From Saccharomyces uvarum (taxonomy: Eukaryota > Ascomycota > Saccharomycetes > Saccharomycetales > Saccharomycetaceae): a stretch of 64,000 nt of DNA. The position numbers were made by a program, and so were the translations under genes. How positions within the stretch are numbered: the first letter of the stretch is position 1; every line of letters begins with the position of its first letter. Location of the stretch: NCBI GenBank assembly GCA_947243795.1, contig OX365935.1, forward strand, positions 62,001 to 126,000, given 5' to 3'. The notes under the pieces were generated by a model. That model saw nothing but the letters and a program-made list of their open reading frames with translations, made no database searches and was not told the DNA's origin. Of the stretch, positions 1 to 10,280 are shown in pieces.

Positions 1-1
1 T

Positions 2-232
2 AGTAGTACTGATTTCATTCAGAATGTGAGAAAATTGTGGAGCCAAATATTTCAAATGAACTGTAATAAAGAAACCATTGAAAATGTTAAATTGCAAATG
101 ATAAAACTTGGTGGTTTGATTATTCAGAAAATACCCGCCATACAAAACAGTATCGAAGAGAATTTAAGGCTGTTGAATACTGTAGATTCAACAAGCAGAA
201 TTGAATTGGAACTGAAGAATATTGGTCTATGA
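2..232 (+). CDS. ECM29: ECM29 C-terminus (proteasome adaptor), partial
   Basis: This is the 3' end of a larger gene entering from the left edge. The frame is open from base 2 with no start needed, and it ends in TGA at 230-232, leaving about 76 residues. The visible piece is helical and charged, as expected for the end of a HEAT-repeat protein. The name comes mainly from position: ECM29 (YHL030W) lies next to OCA5 in S. cerevisiae, tail to tail, as here. Ecm29 tethers the proteasome core to its regulatory particle and checks assembly. The fragment has no diagnostic motif, so the identification rests on synteny. Confidence 0.72.
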   Translation, partial: SSTDFIQNVRKLWSQIFQMNCNKETIENVKLQMIKLGGLIIQKIPAIQNSIEENLRLLNTVDSTSRIELELKNIGL

Positions 233-504
233 ACTTTAAAAGAACTTTTAATTATGTTAACAAATATAAATAGAAATATAAATAGAAATATAAAATAAAA
301 TTTAAAGAAAACACGTTTTTTAATAATACATATTCTGGTACTAAATATTAAATTTTTCAAAATATTTTTTTTCAAAGAATATTGACTGATTTAAAGATAG
401 ATAAAGTATATGCAGGGCGTTAAATATTGTGTAGAGAAATTAGTTATATATTTCACGATTGAAGCAAGGGACCTGTTAAGAAAAAGAAAAGACGGTTCAG
501 GGTT

Positions 505-2565
505 TCAACTTGAGCTCTCCTCTAATTCTCTCCATAACCATTTTCTCCAAATATCCCCAGCCATATTTAAAAGATCATCGAAACAGTGCGAGGCCTTGGC
601 GTCGTTACCGACTTCAATTAGCATATGAGAATTGGAATTATGAACACTTGAGTTGAGGTTGGATTGTAATGATGAAGTGGTGGAAATTGTTGGCGATGTG
701 GGCGGACTGGATATATTGGAATCTGTGTTCTCGTATAGCTTCTTATAGGAAGAGTCATCGAATTTTGTTAACAGAGGCACGTTATTCAGAAATTCAGAAA
801 TCTCGGCTTCTTCAAACTCTAATAGTTTAAACTCATTGAATTGTAAAATCGCGATAAAAATGAAAATCAGTTGCATATGAGGATCGATGGAAGAAAACGG
901 TAGTTTCAATTCTGAATTACCACCATCCCGGCCATCATTTGAATCACTATTGGAAGACGATGCCGTATCATTCGTCTGAGCTTTATTTTGGGTATCCCCA
1001 TATTTGTTTCTTAGAAGTAACTCTTTGAAGACGCTGTAATCGTATGGGAATTTTTTGGAGCCTAATTCCATACTATCTAGATCGGGAAACCAAAATGGAT
1101 CGTTGTGGTACAATGCTATCCAATCTTTCATCCAATACTGCTCATTATCACATTGCGGGGTATCGTGATAGAGATGCTCTATTTGTTTATCATTATAATT
1201 CAAAAAGAAATTTATCGTGTTCATGTTTGGTTTGGGCCTCCATCCAAGCAGCAGATCCCATACACGTCCTCTATCTTGTCTTTGTAGAGCTTTGGATCCA
1301 GAGCATTTCAACCACCAGTAAATCCAGGAGTTTCTTGACGATGAAGGTTGCAATGAAGACTCTTCTGTCAAAGGTTGATATAGCTCGGGCAAGATTGAAG
1401 AAAAGACCTTGAAAAAAACTTGAGTTTGAAATGATACATCCCCACCAGATATGATGGGGAAATAGTTGGTGTTGAAATTCATGTTCGTCTTTGAAGTGGA
1501 TGACGCGCTTGAGTCATTTTTCAACTGTTTGTGTGCCAAGATAGTATCAGGACAGTGCAAAATGACAAGAGCCAGTCTTTCGAAAAGAGCATCGAATGTG
1601 AAGATTGGTGTTGTGGGCAATTTCGATCGTAGTTCAAATGGTAGTGGGTACTCTTTATAAAGGTACGATAGCGTATGAGATATGTAGGCTGAATTGTGCG
1701 AGCTGGTGTTCGTGTTTACACTCAGGTTGCTCATACCCAACGATATATTTGCGCTGGTACCGTTTGTGTTGAAGTTGGATGTATTGTTGCTATTGTTGTT
1801 TTTGCTCGTCGTGCTAGTGCTTAGATGAGCATGTTTTCTGCCGCTCAACACTATATAGTCGTCCACGTCATAAAACGTACGAGTCTCGTTAAAGGCGGCC
1901 ATGGTTTCGTAAGGGTAGATGGGGTACCATTCGGCCAGCCCCAGGGCAATCCAGGCAAGACCGCTTTCGTATTTGAAGATTTTGGACCATTTCCGCAGAA
2001 ACTTCACGATGGCATTTTTCAGGGTCTCGATGATTTGGAATTCGTAGTCCAGAGAGGGGGGCATCAACTCCATGGAGGAGATGGTGGACGCATCCGAGGA
2101 CGAAAGGGGCGTTGGCGTGGCGATGTTGTTGGTGGTACTACTGCTGGGAGTGGCAGTGGGGTTTGATCTGGAATGGAAGTATTTCTTCAAGTCATGCAGA
2201 ATGACAGACTCGATATCGTACGGGAGAACGTTCCCGTCCTCGGTCGTGTCCTGCTTGCCAGCGCTGGCCTTGTTATTCAAGAAAGGGTCATTGAGTATAA
2301 AATCATTGGTGATGGGGTCCCAGGAGATGGTGTTGGAGGTGATGTTCGGCGAAATGCACATCGGATGGTACTTCAGCAAGATCGGCCACACCACATGCCT
2401 CAACTGCGGCGGGATCCCGTACGTTCTCGCCAGGAAGGCCAGCGAGTCATGGTCATTGCAGTTTACCAGATGGATCGTCGTCTCGATAAGGTTTTTGTTG
2501 CGGAACTGCTGTTTCAAATTCTTCAGATAATGAGAGTTCGCCATTGGCGACTTCTTGTCGTGCAT
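505..2565 (-). CDS. OCA5: Oca5, TBC-like cytoplasmic protein of the OCA group
   Basis: 686 codons starting at the ATG on 2565-2563 and ending in TGA at 505. The N-terminus ([16 protein letters not shown]) and long stretches match remembered S. cerevisiae Oca5 (YHL029C) almost residue for residue. The segment [20 protein letters not shown] resembles the start of a TBC/Rab-GAP fold, and the C-terminal part ([31 protein letters not shown]) fits the same fold. Low-complexity Ser/Asn/Thr linkers at about 130-165 and 245-295 are where the orthologues differ most. Known role: a cytoplasmic protein of the oxidant-induced cell-cycle-arrest (Oca) set; no catalytic activity is shown by sequence. It is convergent with ECM29 and divergent from WSC4. 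Confidence 0.95.
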   Translation of the reverse strand: MHDKKSPMANSHYLKNLKQQFRNKNLIETTIHLVNCNDHDSLAFLARTYGIPPQLRHVVWPILLKYHPMCISPNITSNTISWDPITNDFILNDPFLNNKASAGKQDTTEDGNVLPYDIESVILHDLKKYFHSRSNPTATPSSSTTNNIATPTPLSSSDASTISSMELMPPSLDYEFQIIETLKNAIVKFLRKWSKIFKYESGLAWIALGLAEWYPIYPYETMAAFNETRTFYDVDDYIVLSGRKHAHLSTSTTSKNNNSNNTSNFNTNGTSANISLGMSNLSVNTNTSSHNSAYISHTLSYLYKEYPLPFELRSKLPTTPIFTFDALFERLALVILHCPDTILAHKQLKNDSSASSTSKTNMNFNTNYFPIISGGDVSFQTQVFFKVFSSILPELYQPLTEESSLQPSSSRNSWIYWWLKCSGSKALQRQDRGRVWDLLLGWRPKPNMNTINFFLNYNDKQIEHLYHDTPQCDNEQYWMKDWIALYHNDPFWFPDLDSMELGSKKFPYDYSVFKELLLRNKYGDTQNKAQTNDTASSSNSDSNDGRDGGNSELKLPFSSIDPHMQLIFIFIAILQFNEFKLLEFEEAEISEFLNNVPLLTKFDDSSYKKLYENTDSNISSPPTSPTISTTSSLQSNLNSSVHNSNSHMLIEVGNDAKASHCFDDLLNMAGDIWRKWLWRELEESSS

Positions 2566-2798
2566 ATCCGGTAACTAGCGGCACCTTTACCGTGTACACG
2601 CCGTAACCAAGTTCCACGAGCGATCTACAGGTGCGTCTAAGCTTATAGCCAAAATCTACTAGTAGAATTTCGAAGTTTCACTAAGAAAAACTCTAACGGC
2701 ATGAAAAAAATGAAAAAAGGCGAATCACTCTGTACGTGTGGGTTTCTCCCTTATCCGTCATAAATGACGAATGCATCGTATTTTATATCAACAACGTC

Positions 2799-2829
<31 letters not shown>

Positions 2830-3255
2830 CGGCATGCGATGCGATGCGAGTACGAGACGGTTGCCACTGCGACGTTGCATATACGGTGGTTAGCGTGCAA
2901 CGATAAGGCTCGAGCGACGGTTCGGGAAGGTTTGACGTCAGTGTGGTTTCCAGAACGAACGGGTGCGGCCGAAAAGGGAAATCGGGAGGCACGGTACCTG
3001 CATATTGCGCTCTTTTTGACTTCCCTTTCGGGCAGTCGGTGTTTACTGCAGGACAATGGCTCGCTGCGGTGTTTCCGCATTCAGCAACACTGGGACATTT
3101 AGCATGGATTGAGGTGAGCAAATCCCTTTGTTGCAAAGCATGGAGGGTGGTTATATATATATGTTCTGTGCTAGTGTAATTGGCCTTGCTTCAGGGGCCA
3201 GGTGCAGAAGGGTGCTGACAGCTGCAAGTTTATTTATATACCGCTGGGAAATAAA
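2566..3255. promoter_or_regulatory. OCA5-WSC4 divergent promoter region
   Basis: About 690 bases serving two divergent genes. It holds a CAA trinucleotide microsatellite (2798-2829), a perfect ATF/CREB palindrome TGACGTCA at 2933-2940 (the Sko1/Aca1-type site), and a TATATATATA stretch near 3152-3163 that could serve as the WSC4 TATA element. The middle of the region is notably GC-rich compared with its ends. Binding is inferred from the motif only. Confidence 0.5.
2798..2829 (+). repeat. (CAA)n microsatellite
   Basis: About ten uninterrupted CAA units in the OCA5-WSC4 intergenic region. An open frame through it would encode Thr or Gln runs, but no gene uses it. Likely length-variable between strains. 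Confidence 0.9.
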
Positions 3256-4965
3256 ATGATCAGATACCTAGGATCACAAGGACAAATGCGCAGGCAGACG
3301 TCGAGTATGGGTAAACAGCTGAAAATGTGGTTGATGTGCAGTGTGCTGTATGTCAGCTGGGTGCGGGCCACGCAGTCTATATGTTCGTCGCAGAATACAG
3401 CGATGACCGACGGGGTACGAGACCAGTTTCAGAGCAATGGGTGGTGTTCGAACGAGTGTGCAGGCCATCAGTTTGCGATAGTGCAGGGGTACATGTGCTG
3501 GTGCAGCGACTCGGAGCCTAGCACGCAGACTTCGGTTAGCGACTGCAACGGGACTTGTCCCGGATACGGCTACGAAGAGTGTGGCAATGCGGATGATAAC
3601 CTTTTCGGTTACATATACCTGGAACAGACGCCGTTGAGCTCGATACAGAGTGCGGAAACGTCGACGGTGTTGGGCACATCCAGACTTGCAAGCTCAGCTG
3701 GCAGCACTACAAGTAGCAGCGCTACAAGTAGCAGCACGAGCAGTGCTGCTACCTCATCGAGCGCAACAACCTCCAGCACAAGCACGAGTATTATCTCCAC
3801 GCCATCTAGCACATCCACGACAAGCACATCCACGACAAGCACAACTTCATCAAGCACAACTTCATCAAGCACAACTTCATCAAGCACAACGCCAACAAGT
3901 TCAACCTCGTCGAGTTCACTTACACCAAGCACGACGTCATCAGATGCAGCTTTATCGAGCTCCACCTCATCAAGCTCCACCTCATCAAGCACTACCCCCT
4001 CAAGCACTACCTCAACAACTCCTTCTTCGACAACCACAACATTATCCAGTACAACTCAATCCAGCACGACGGAGAGCTCCTCGAGTACCACGGCGGCTCC
4101 CACATTGTCCACGATAACGTCAGTGAACCTACAGACCTCGCTGATGTATTCTGTGATAACGGTGACTTCCGTGCAAACCAAGGACTCAAACGTCTCGGAA
4201 TTCACTTCGAGGTATTTCACCACGACAAGGGTAGTAACGCAGATTTATTCCTCCGCCCCCACCGAAACAGCCACCTCAGTGGTGACTACCACGTCTGCCG
4301 GTGGGAAGATCACGAACAGCAACAACAACATATCTTCAAACAAGTCTATAGAGAAGAAGGGGTATTGGCACTCCCCCGGGAAGATAGCTGCCACGTTTGC
4401 TGTTGTCGGCGTGGTATGTCTAGTGATAATATGCGCACTGATATACCTAATATACCACTACAGAACAAAACCGGCAAGAAGGGCACAAGACTTCGAGAAT
4501 GAATATCAAAGGAAGTTTTCGCTGTCCAACAACCCGAAGGGCGTCACCCCCACCATACTACACACGCCTTCGCCTTCGTCGGACTCTACTTTCTCCACCC
4601 CAAGACTAATATACACCGACGAAAAGGGACAAGTAACGTCCGAATCGCCCTCCCCACGCCAATCCACGTACTCCATGACTGCAGGCAGTCTGCAGCACGA
4701 CCCAAGCGTACTAGCAAGCCCGTTCGGCGACCCAACCCCCTCTAGAAGAGCCTCTACATTCGTCCATTCGCCCACTCAAAAGCACCACGACAAGGTAGCC
4801 TCTACTATCACCCTCGGTGAAGACACCGTTCTAGTGGACCAGAGGCTGGACCCAAGCAAAATGTTAAACACAATGGCCAATGATGACGCCACAACCCACT
4901 CTGCGGTCTCGTTATCGGATAACGTGGACTACTCTAGAAGAGTGCTCCGTGTTATGAACGAATGA
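3256..4965 (+). CDS. WSC4: Wsc4, cell-wall/stress sensor of the WSC family
   Basis: Single-pass membrane protein of 569 residues. Order of parts: a short N-terminal tail, a hydrophobic signal segment (MWLMCSVLYVSWVRA), a cysteine-rich WSC domain at about 43-121 with eight or more cysteines (GWCSNEC, YMCWC, EECGN), a long Ser/Thr-rich stalk at about 123-348 suited to O-mannosylation, a membrane span at about 377-402, and a cytoplasmic tail rich in Ser/Thr/Pro. WSC proteins sense wall stress and signal through Rho1/Pkc1; Wsc4 has also been linked to ER translocation and stress tolerance. The frame is open from 3202 but only with GTG; the first ATG is 3256, and the ATG at 3307, nearer the signal peptide, is an alternative. 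The stalk is encoded by a short tandem repeat (3811-3890). Confidence 0.9.
   Translation: MIRYLGSQGQMRRQTSSMGKQLKMWLMCSVLYVSWVRATQSICSSQNTAMTDGVRDQFQSNGWCSNECAGHQFAIVQGYMCWCSDSEPSTQTSVSDCNGTCPGYGYEECGNADDNLFGYIYLEQTPLSSIQSAETSTVLGTSRLASSAGSTTSSSATSSSTSSAATSSSATTSSTSTSIISTPSSTSTTSTSTTSTTSSSTTSSSTTSSSTTPTSSTSSSSLTPSTTSSDAALSSSTSSSSTSSSTTPSSTTSTTPSSTTTTLSSTTQSSTTESSSSTTAAPTLSTITSVNLQTSLMYSVITVTSVQTKDSNVSEFTSRYFTTTRVVTQIYSSAPTETATSVVTTTSAGGKITNSNNNISSNKSIEKKGYWHSPGKIAATFAVVGVVCLVIICALIYLIYHYRTKPARRAQDFENEYQRKFSLSNNPKGVTPTILHTPSPSSDSTFSTPRLIYTDEKGQVTSESPSPRQSTYSMTAGSLQHDPSVLASPFGDPTPSRRASTFVHSPTQKHHDKVASTITLGEDTVLVDQRLDPSKMLNTMANDDATTHSAVSLSDNVDYSRRVLRVMNE
3811..3890 (+). repeat. Coding minisatellite in the WSC4 Ser/Thr stalk
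   Basis: Two 15-base units (ACATCCACGACAAGC) are followed by three units of ACAACTTCATCAAGC and part of a fourth. Unit length is a multiple of three, so copy changes lengthen or shorten the Ser/Thr stalk without breaking the frame. Confidence 0.85.
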
Positions 4966-5474
4966 CATCGGTTGTCCCTATACGTAATAAATAATTTTTA
5001 CCATATTCAATGAACGATAAGACATACATAATTTTTCCTTCTAAAATTCTAAAAACAGCGTTTTGTAATCTTTAACCTGCGGTGTTGTGCGGGTGATTCT
5101 GTGGTCTGCAGCATGCACGCACAGCATGCAACTACCGGTGTTTGTGCGGATCATCTTGTGGAGCGCCCAGAACACCCCGCAGAGAAAAAACAATGGACTC
5201 CGCTCGGACTCCTAAATTACGTCCGAGATGATAGAGGCGTTTCTCCGAGTCACTTGTGACGGGAGAGGGATGCCAATCTGCGGCTTGAAAAAGAGAAAAA
5301 AAGTAGCCTAGAAGAGAACTAGATGCGTTCATAAGAGTCACTCATTATATCTATCTCATAGTTGTTTTTGCTATCCTTCCAAACAAGCGTATTGTGATTG
5401 CACCACAATTTGGATAAGTGCAAAAGAAAATTAAAGAGAAAACCATAAACAGAGCCTGCATAAAGTACTGTAAA
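4966..5474 (+). promoter_or_regulatory. WSC4 3' end and RIM101 promoter
   Basis: About 510 bases. The motif AGTGACTC (a Gcn4/Bas1-type RRTGACTC) occurs twice on the minus strand, at 5247-5254 and 5335-5342. A GCATGC-bearing stretch with partial self-complementarity lies near 5110-5130. I see no clear TATA box and no good Rim101 site (TGCCAAG). Confidence 0.35.
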
Positions 5475-7364
5475 ATGGTGCCACTAGAAGATTTGCTCAA
5501 TAAGGAAAGCGTCACGATCACGCCTCAGACAGCCCATGCTCCCATGGTACGTGGCAAGACAGACGTTTCCAGTGTAACGAAGATGGACGGGCTGCCCAGT
5601 CCCAACCTATCGAAAAGGGCCTCCGACTGCTCGAAAAAGCCCAGCATCACATGCACAACGAACGCTATTGGCTTGAAAGGACAAGAAGACGAGCGTATGT
5701 CATCTGGCAGCGCTTCTTCGTCATCTCCGCCATTCCATGGCTCTTCACATTTGAATACCCCGCCATATGAACCATTGGGCCCATCAGTTGTTTCTCCTTC
5801 GTCACCTTCGTCTGGCTCTTCCTCTTCCTCTTCCTCGCCATTTACGCGAAGCCACAACCCGGTGGATGATGACGAAGACGATTTGGACGGCGATGATGAA
5901 TCTGAAGATATAATACTCTGCTGTAAGTGGGAGCACTGTAGTGTGACGTTCAACCAGCCGGAGCTGTTGTATAACCATCTATGCCATGATCATGTCGGCA
6001 GGAAGTCGCATAAAAACTTGCAGTTGGACTGTCATTGGGGAGACTGTACCACCAAGACGGAGAAGAGAGATCATATTACCTCTCATTTGAGAGTTCATGT
6101 CCCATTGAAGCCGTTCGGCTGCTCCACTTGCTCCAAAAAATTCAAGCGTCCACAGGATTTGAAAAAGCACTTGAAGATCCATTTGGAGTCCGGCGGAATC
6201 TTGAAGCGGAAAAGAGGCCCCAAAATAGGCTCGAAGAGAACTAGCAAGAGAAACAAGGGTGGCTTGAAGGATACGTTGTCGACCCGTACCGCATCTCTTC
6301 CTCCAACCGCTGCTGCTGCCGCCAGCTTCAAGTCTCACTCCACTTCTCCACAAATACTACCACCCCCATTGCCTCTGGAAATGGCTCACCATTTACCTTC
6401 TCAACAGCAGCAGCCAATTTCTTTAAACCAACTGTGTACGGACGAACTGTCTCAGTATAAGCCGGTTTATTCTCCACAATTGAGTTCCAGACTGCAGACA
6501 ATCTTGCCACCACTATACTACAATAACGGCAATACGCCAAGTCAGGGCGCCAATAGCCAAGGATTGCACATTTTCGAAGACGGCTGCTCTAATAATACGG
6601 TGGCCAACGCTACCCAGTTCTTCAGTAAACTGTCAAGAAATATGACAAACAACTATATTTTACAGCAAAGCGGCGGCAGTTCTGCCTCCGCGTCATCCTC
6701 TGGACACATTCCAATGGCACAAACAAGTTACGTCCAGCCACCCAACGCCATGCCTTACCAGCCTCTACAAGTCACTGCGACTAACACAACAACTTATGTG
6801 CCAATTCAACTAACTAAATACCCAACTGGTAACTCGGTCACCGAACATTTGCCACCTTTGCACTCGAATACTACAGGTAGCATTATGAATCACCATCATC
6901 AGCCACATCACGCTATGGCCACGATGCCGCACTATCAACCTGCCTGTGCTATGCCTAATTACTCTTCTACAAGCTGCTCCATCTTGCCGCCACTACAATC
7001 AAAGATACCAATGTTGCCATCTCGCCCTACGATGGTGAGCGGAAGTCCATTGAAACCAAACTGGGAATTCAGTCTGAATCAAAAGAGCTGTACCAACGAC
7101 ATCATCATGAGTAAACTGGCGAGCGAAGAGCAAGAAGACGAAAGCGATGTGGAGGACGATTTCGTGAAGACGTTGGGTATAGTAAATATTATCAAAGACT
7201 ACTTGCTGTGCTGTGTCATGGACGATTACGAAAGCGAGGAAGACGACTACGCAGATGACAACGACAGGTTATTGCAGGAATCGCTGGAGAAATTGAGTTT
7301 GCGGAATCCAATGGGAACGGATTCAGCTCGTATTTTGGCCAAGTATCCAAGAATTCTGGTATGA
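5475..7364 (+). CDS. RIM101: Rim101, C2H2 zinc-finger alkaline-pH transcription repressor
   Basis: 629 residues from the ATG at 5475; the frame opens earlier only with GTG. The start [12 protein letters not shown] matches the remembered orthologue. Three C2H2 fingers lie at about 149-240 ([21 protein letters not shown], the last ending HLKIH), followed by a Lys/Arg-rich segment. An acidic Ser-rich region precedes the fingers. The C-terminus is strongly acidic ([13 protein letters not shown]), the part removed by Rim13 on activation at alkaline pH. Processed Rim101 represses NRG1, SMP1 and others, promoting alkaline growth, sporulation and invasive growth. Ser and His runs in the middle are low complexity. 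Gene order and domain layout make the call secure. Confidence 0.97.
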   Translation: MVPLEDLLNKESVTITPQTAHAPMVRGKTDVSSVTKMDGLPSPNLSKRASDCSKKPSITCTTNAIGLKGQEDERMSSGSASSSSPPFHGSSHLNTPPYEPLGPSVVSPSSPSSGSSSSSSSPFTRSHNPVDDDEDDLDGDDESEDIILCCKWEHCSVTFNQPELLYNHLCHDHVGRKSHKNLQLDCHWGDCTTKTEKRDHITSHLRVHVPLKPFGCSTCSKKFKRPQDLKKHLKIHLESGGILKRKRGPKIGSKRTSKRNKGGLKDTLSTRTASLPPTAAAAASFKSHSTSPQILPPPLPLEMAHHLPSQQQQPISLNQLCTDELSQYKPVYSPQLSSRLQTILPPLYYNNGNTPSQGANSQGLHIFEDGCSNNTVANATQFFSKLSRNMTNNYILQQSGGSSASASSSGHIPMAQTSYVQPPNAMPYQPLQVTATNTTTYVPIQLTKYPTGNSVTEHLPPLHSNTTGSIMNHHHQPHHAMATMPHYQPACAMPNYSSTSCSILPPLQSKIPMLPSRPTMVSGSPLKPNWEFSLNQKSCTNDIIMSKLASEEQEDESDVEDDFVKTLGIVNIIKDYLLCCVMDDYESEEDDYADDNDRLLQESLEKLSLRNPMGTDSARILAKYPRILV

Positions 7365-7526
7365 TATGAGAAGTTAAATTTTGTTTTATTTTGGGCGGTT
7401 TTTCTTTTTTTGGGTGATTTTTTTGTCACCTTGATTATATATTACAGTAACTGAATAAATTGCGGCCTCCTTGTGCGGTGCCGCGGAATAAACTAAGAAT
7501 GGGAACGATTCAAAAAAATGAACTTA

Positions 7527-7553
7527 TACGTTATAGCAAGGCGCTATAACGTA
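7527..7553. repeat. 11-bp perfect inverted repeat between RIM101 and YHL026C
   Basis: TACGTTATAGC at 7527-7537 is followed by a five-base loop and its exact reverse complement GCTATAACGTA at 7543-7553. It sits in the 265-bp gap between two convergent stop codons, so it would be transcribed into the 3' UTR of one or both messages as a hairpin. Confidence 0.85.
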
Positions 7554-7629
7554 CTGCTAATTTGCAACATATATCAAATGATTAAATATTAATATTAGAG
7601 CCATATGACTATACACGTTTCTCATATTT

Positions 7630-8577
7630 TCACACCATTGCTTCCACAGATTGTTGCTTGGTGGTGCTGACGTCTTGATCTGTGGATTCCGAACTAACAA
7701 TACCCGCGGAACTGCCTTCTTGCTCCTCCCGTAGTAGCGTGCCGTTGGCTAAACCTTCGTAGTAAAGCTCTTCATGGAATTGGTTCCGCAACGCAATGAC
7801 GACGATGGTTGCTGGGGTGCATACCAACGCAATGACAACACCGGAAATCAACTTCATAACTTGCGGTAGCGGGTAATCGTTGAAGTAGTATTCGTAGGAC
7901 CCCATCTTGTGGCCTATGCCAGCAAGAATACCCATACTAATGGGCCAAATTACGATAAACATGGGGAAGGATAGAATCATGGATCTGATGAATTTCTGGA
8001 CGAACCAATCTAGAAAATTCACAAACTTAGACCGGGAGCCGTCATGAATGAATTGAGATGCAAGAAAGCCCTTCAGTGTGGCTTCGCTACCCTTGGGTAT
8101 GATCCCTCGGTTAACCTCTAAAAAGGCGAATAGCCACTTATGCTTGCTATAGAGAGTGCTTTGTTTGGAGATAAGGTTGTTTTCGGACTCGAAGTAGTCT
8201 ACAAGGAAGCGCTTCTTGGGGGCCGGTATCTCTTCGCTAGAGTCGTCATTCCGCAGAGGCGATGGCTTCGTGATCCATTTATCTAGTCTGAACACAGGTT
8301 TTTTGTAGTCATCGAACCCGACCAAGAGTTCTTCACTGGCCCATGTGAGGCCGACTTGAATGAGCAGACTCAGCGCACAATCACCTGAAAGTGTGTGAGG
8401 GAATGCCCACAGGGTGATGCGATCTTTGCGGCCACGGTACATACCATAGGCAATGGCGAACTCTATGCCGCCTGAAATGATGGCGGAACATAGCCCCTGG
8501 ACAGCGAAAAGGTAGAATAAAATGGACCAGAGGGAGTTTCTGGACCGCGCTGGGGTGGCTGGCACTGATGGCTTCAT
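7630..8577 (-). CDS. YHL026C, multi-pass membrane protein of unknown function
   Basis: 315 residues, ATG at 8577-8575; the same length as I remember for S. cerevisiae YHL026C. Four hydrophobic stretches are visible: ILFYLFAVQGLCSAIISGGI near the N-terminus, a weaker one around 60-80, IRSMILSFPMFIVIWPISMG, and VMKLISGVVIALVCTPATIV near the C-terminus. This suggests an integral membrane protein with a soluble middle loop. No enzyme motif is present. It falls in a fungal family of unknown function. The S. cerevisiae gene has been reported to respond to the sterol regulator Upc2. I found no exact TCGTATA element upstream, only a weaker TCGTTTAT (8931-8924, minus strand). Confidence 0.85.
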   Translation of the reverse strand: MKPSVPATPARSRNSLWSILFYLFAVQGLCSAIISGGIEFAIAYGMYRGRKDRITLWAFPHTLSGDCALSLLIQVGLTWASEELLVGFDDYKKPVFRLDKWITKPSPLRNDDSSEEIPAPKKRFLVDYFESENNLISKQSTLYSKHKWLFAFLEVNRGIIPKGSEATLKGFLASQFIHDGSRSKFVNFLDWFVQKFIRSMILSFPMFIVIWPISMGILAGIGHKMGSYEYYFNDYPLPQVMKLISGVVIALVCTPATIVVIALRNQFHEELYYEGLANGTLLREEQEGSSAGIVSSESTDQDVSTTKQQSVEAMV

Positions 8578-9269
8578 TTGTGTGGAGAGCGTCTATTTAT
8601 TTTTTTTAGGGTATTGAGGCATATATTAATATATGTTGATGCGGATCACAAGTTTATAAGTGTAAGAATTTTAAGTGAAAGAGAGAGACAATCGATTTTT
8701 AAAAATAATGCGGAATGTGAGGCAGAACAACTAGGGAGAGTGATGGCGTTGATGCTACGATGGCCATGCTCTATTTTAAATTTTTTTTTTTTTTTTTTCC
8801 AATTTTTTGTGTAAGAAGAGTAAGAGTAGTTAATCAGAGAAGCGGGAAAAACCGCAGGAAAATAAGTACCGAGCCGTGAAAATCCATTATAATCCCGGAA
8901 AGGGCAAGATTCAAACAAAGATTATAAACGAAAGCCAGATAGAAGAATGGACAGAACTCATGGATATCGTTTGTGGTCAGATCGAGCCGCTGCTCATAAG
9001 GCCACTTCGTAGCGCCTCTGGCAATATACGCGCCCTAATGCGCCGGCGCGTGTTCAGTCATGCGCCACGACTGTACGCCAAACGATGAGAAACACACGCG
9101 GAAAAACGAAAAAAAAAAAATGCGAGAGAGAAAAGAAAAACATGAGGTAGGAGGGAAACAACGAAACAAGGTTTAGCTGGAGAAAGGGGACGAAAAGGAG
9201 ACGAAAAAGAAGAAAAGGGCGAAAGGTCACTGTGAGCCACCGATTTACAAGCATAGCTAACAACTAACA
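8578..9269. promoter_or_regulatory. YHL026C-SNF6 divergent promoter region
   Basis: About 690 bases. It holds an 18-base T tract (8781-8798), typical of a nucleosome-depleted yeast promoter, and a GC palindrome GCGCCGGCGC (9040-9049) in a CGCG-rich patch. A purine-rich stretch (9100-9215) leads into SNF6. Small open frames here lack coding character. Confidence 0.45.
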
Positions 9270-10280
9270 ATGGGCGTTGTCAAGAAGAAAAGATCACACC
9301 ATGGGAAGGCGTCGCGCCAGCAATACTACACTGGCGCTCAAGTCTCTGGAGGCGGTAGCATGGGCGCCGTGAACAGTAACATCCCGTCGCTGACGAGCTT
9401 TGCGGAGGAAAACAACTATCAGTACGGGCACGCCGGGCCCAGTGCGGGCGGCAATGGTCGGGCGCTAACATACGCGCAGCAGCAGTTGAACAAGCAAAGG
9501 CAGGACTTTGAGCGCGTGCGACTCAGACCGGAGCCGCTTAGTAACATCATACACGACGAGAGCGATACGATATCGTTCCGATCGCACCAGCTGAAGAATT
9601 TTATCAGTTCGAACGACGCGTTCAACATGCTGAGTTTGACGACGGTACCGTGCGACAACATCCGGAGGTCCCGGGTGTTCAGCGAGCAGACGGCGAAGTA
9701 CCTCGCGCAGAAGCAACGGGCGCTAGAAGCGCCCGTTGCGGAGTCCGAGTCCGAGCCGCCCAGGGCTCTGAAGTACACAGATCTCATAGTAGCCGCCGAG
9801 AACGGCACCCGCAGCTCTAAGGATCTGGTACAAGCCGTTTTTGTGCGCGGCGGCCCACTGAGGCATCAGCAGGACGGCGTGGTCGTGCGTCGCGATGAGC
9901 CCGCGCTGGTGGGCAAGCTCCGCGGGGACCTCCGGGAGGCGCCTGCGGACTACTGGACTCACATGTATAGGGGGGTGCTGGCTCAGTACCGCGAGGCCAG
10001 GCAACGAATCCAGCAGAAGGATTCGACCGCAGTTGGGGGGCAGGAGGATGCGGGGTTGCAGCAGCAGCAGCAGCAGTCGCAGCAAGATCAGCAGCAGCAG
10101 GGACCACAGCAGAGCGCTGACGCCGCCCCACAAAACCCAAACAGAGTCTCGACGGAAAAGGAAGCGGTGCCTGCAGTCGAGGACGATCCGCTGGAGAACA
10201 TGTTCGGAGATTACTCCGCCGAGCCGTTCAACACAAACTTCGACGATGAGTTCGGTGACCTCGACGCCGTGTTTTTCTAA
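9270..10280 (+). CDS. SNF6: Snf6, SWI/SNF chromatin remodelling subunit
   Basis: 336 residues, ATG at 9270. Conserved blocks match the remembered orthologue: MGVVKKKRSHHGKASRQQYY, IPSLTSFAEENNYQYG, SNIIHDESDTISFRS, LVGKLRGDLREAPADYW and the acidic end DDPLENMFGDYS...DDEFGDLDAVFF. Snf6 is a subunit of the ATP-dependent SWI/SNF complex that remodels nucleosomes at inducible promoters. A Gln-rich run (CAG repeats) lies at about 263-280. The gene is strikingly GC-rich (sampled lines about two-thirds G+C), and residues about 130-200 look much more changed than the rest. The stop codon lies only 6 bases before a Ume6-like motif. Confidence 0.95.
   Translation: MGVVKKKRSHHGKASRQQYYTGAQVSGGGSMGAVNSNIPSLTSFAEENNYQYGHAGPSAGGNGRALTYAQQQLNKQRQDFERVRLRPEPLSNIIHDESDTISFRSHQLKNFISSNDAFNMLSLTTVPCDNIRRSRVFSEQTAKYLAQKQRALEAPVAESESEPPRALKYTDLIVAAENGTRSSKDLVQAVFVRGGPLRHQQDGVVVRRDEPALVGKLRGDLREAPADYWTHMYRGVLAQYREARQRIQQKDSTAVGGQEDAGLQQQQQQSQQDQQQQGPQQSADAAPQNPNRVSTEKEAVPAVEDDPLENMFGDYSAEPFNTNFDDEFGDLDAVFF

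Noticed and set aside
2072-2574. Plus-strand open frames of 130-150 codons opposite the OCA5 start
   Set aside because: They are antisense to well-matched OCA5 codons and have no protein character of their own.
8924-8931. TCGTTTAT (minus strand) as an Upc2 sterol element for YHL026C
   Set aside because: Differs from the TCGTATA core and is a single weak match 350 bases away.
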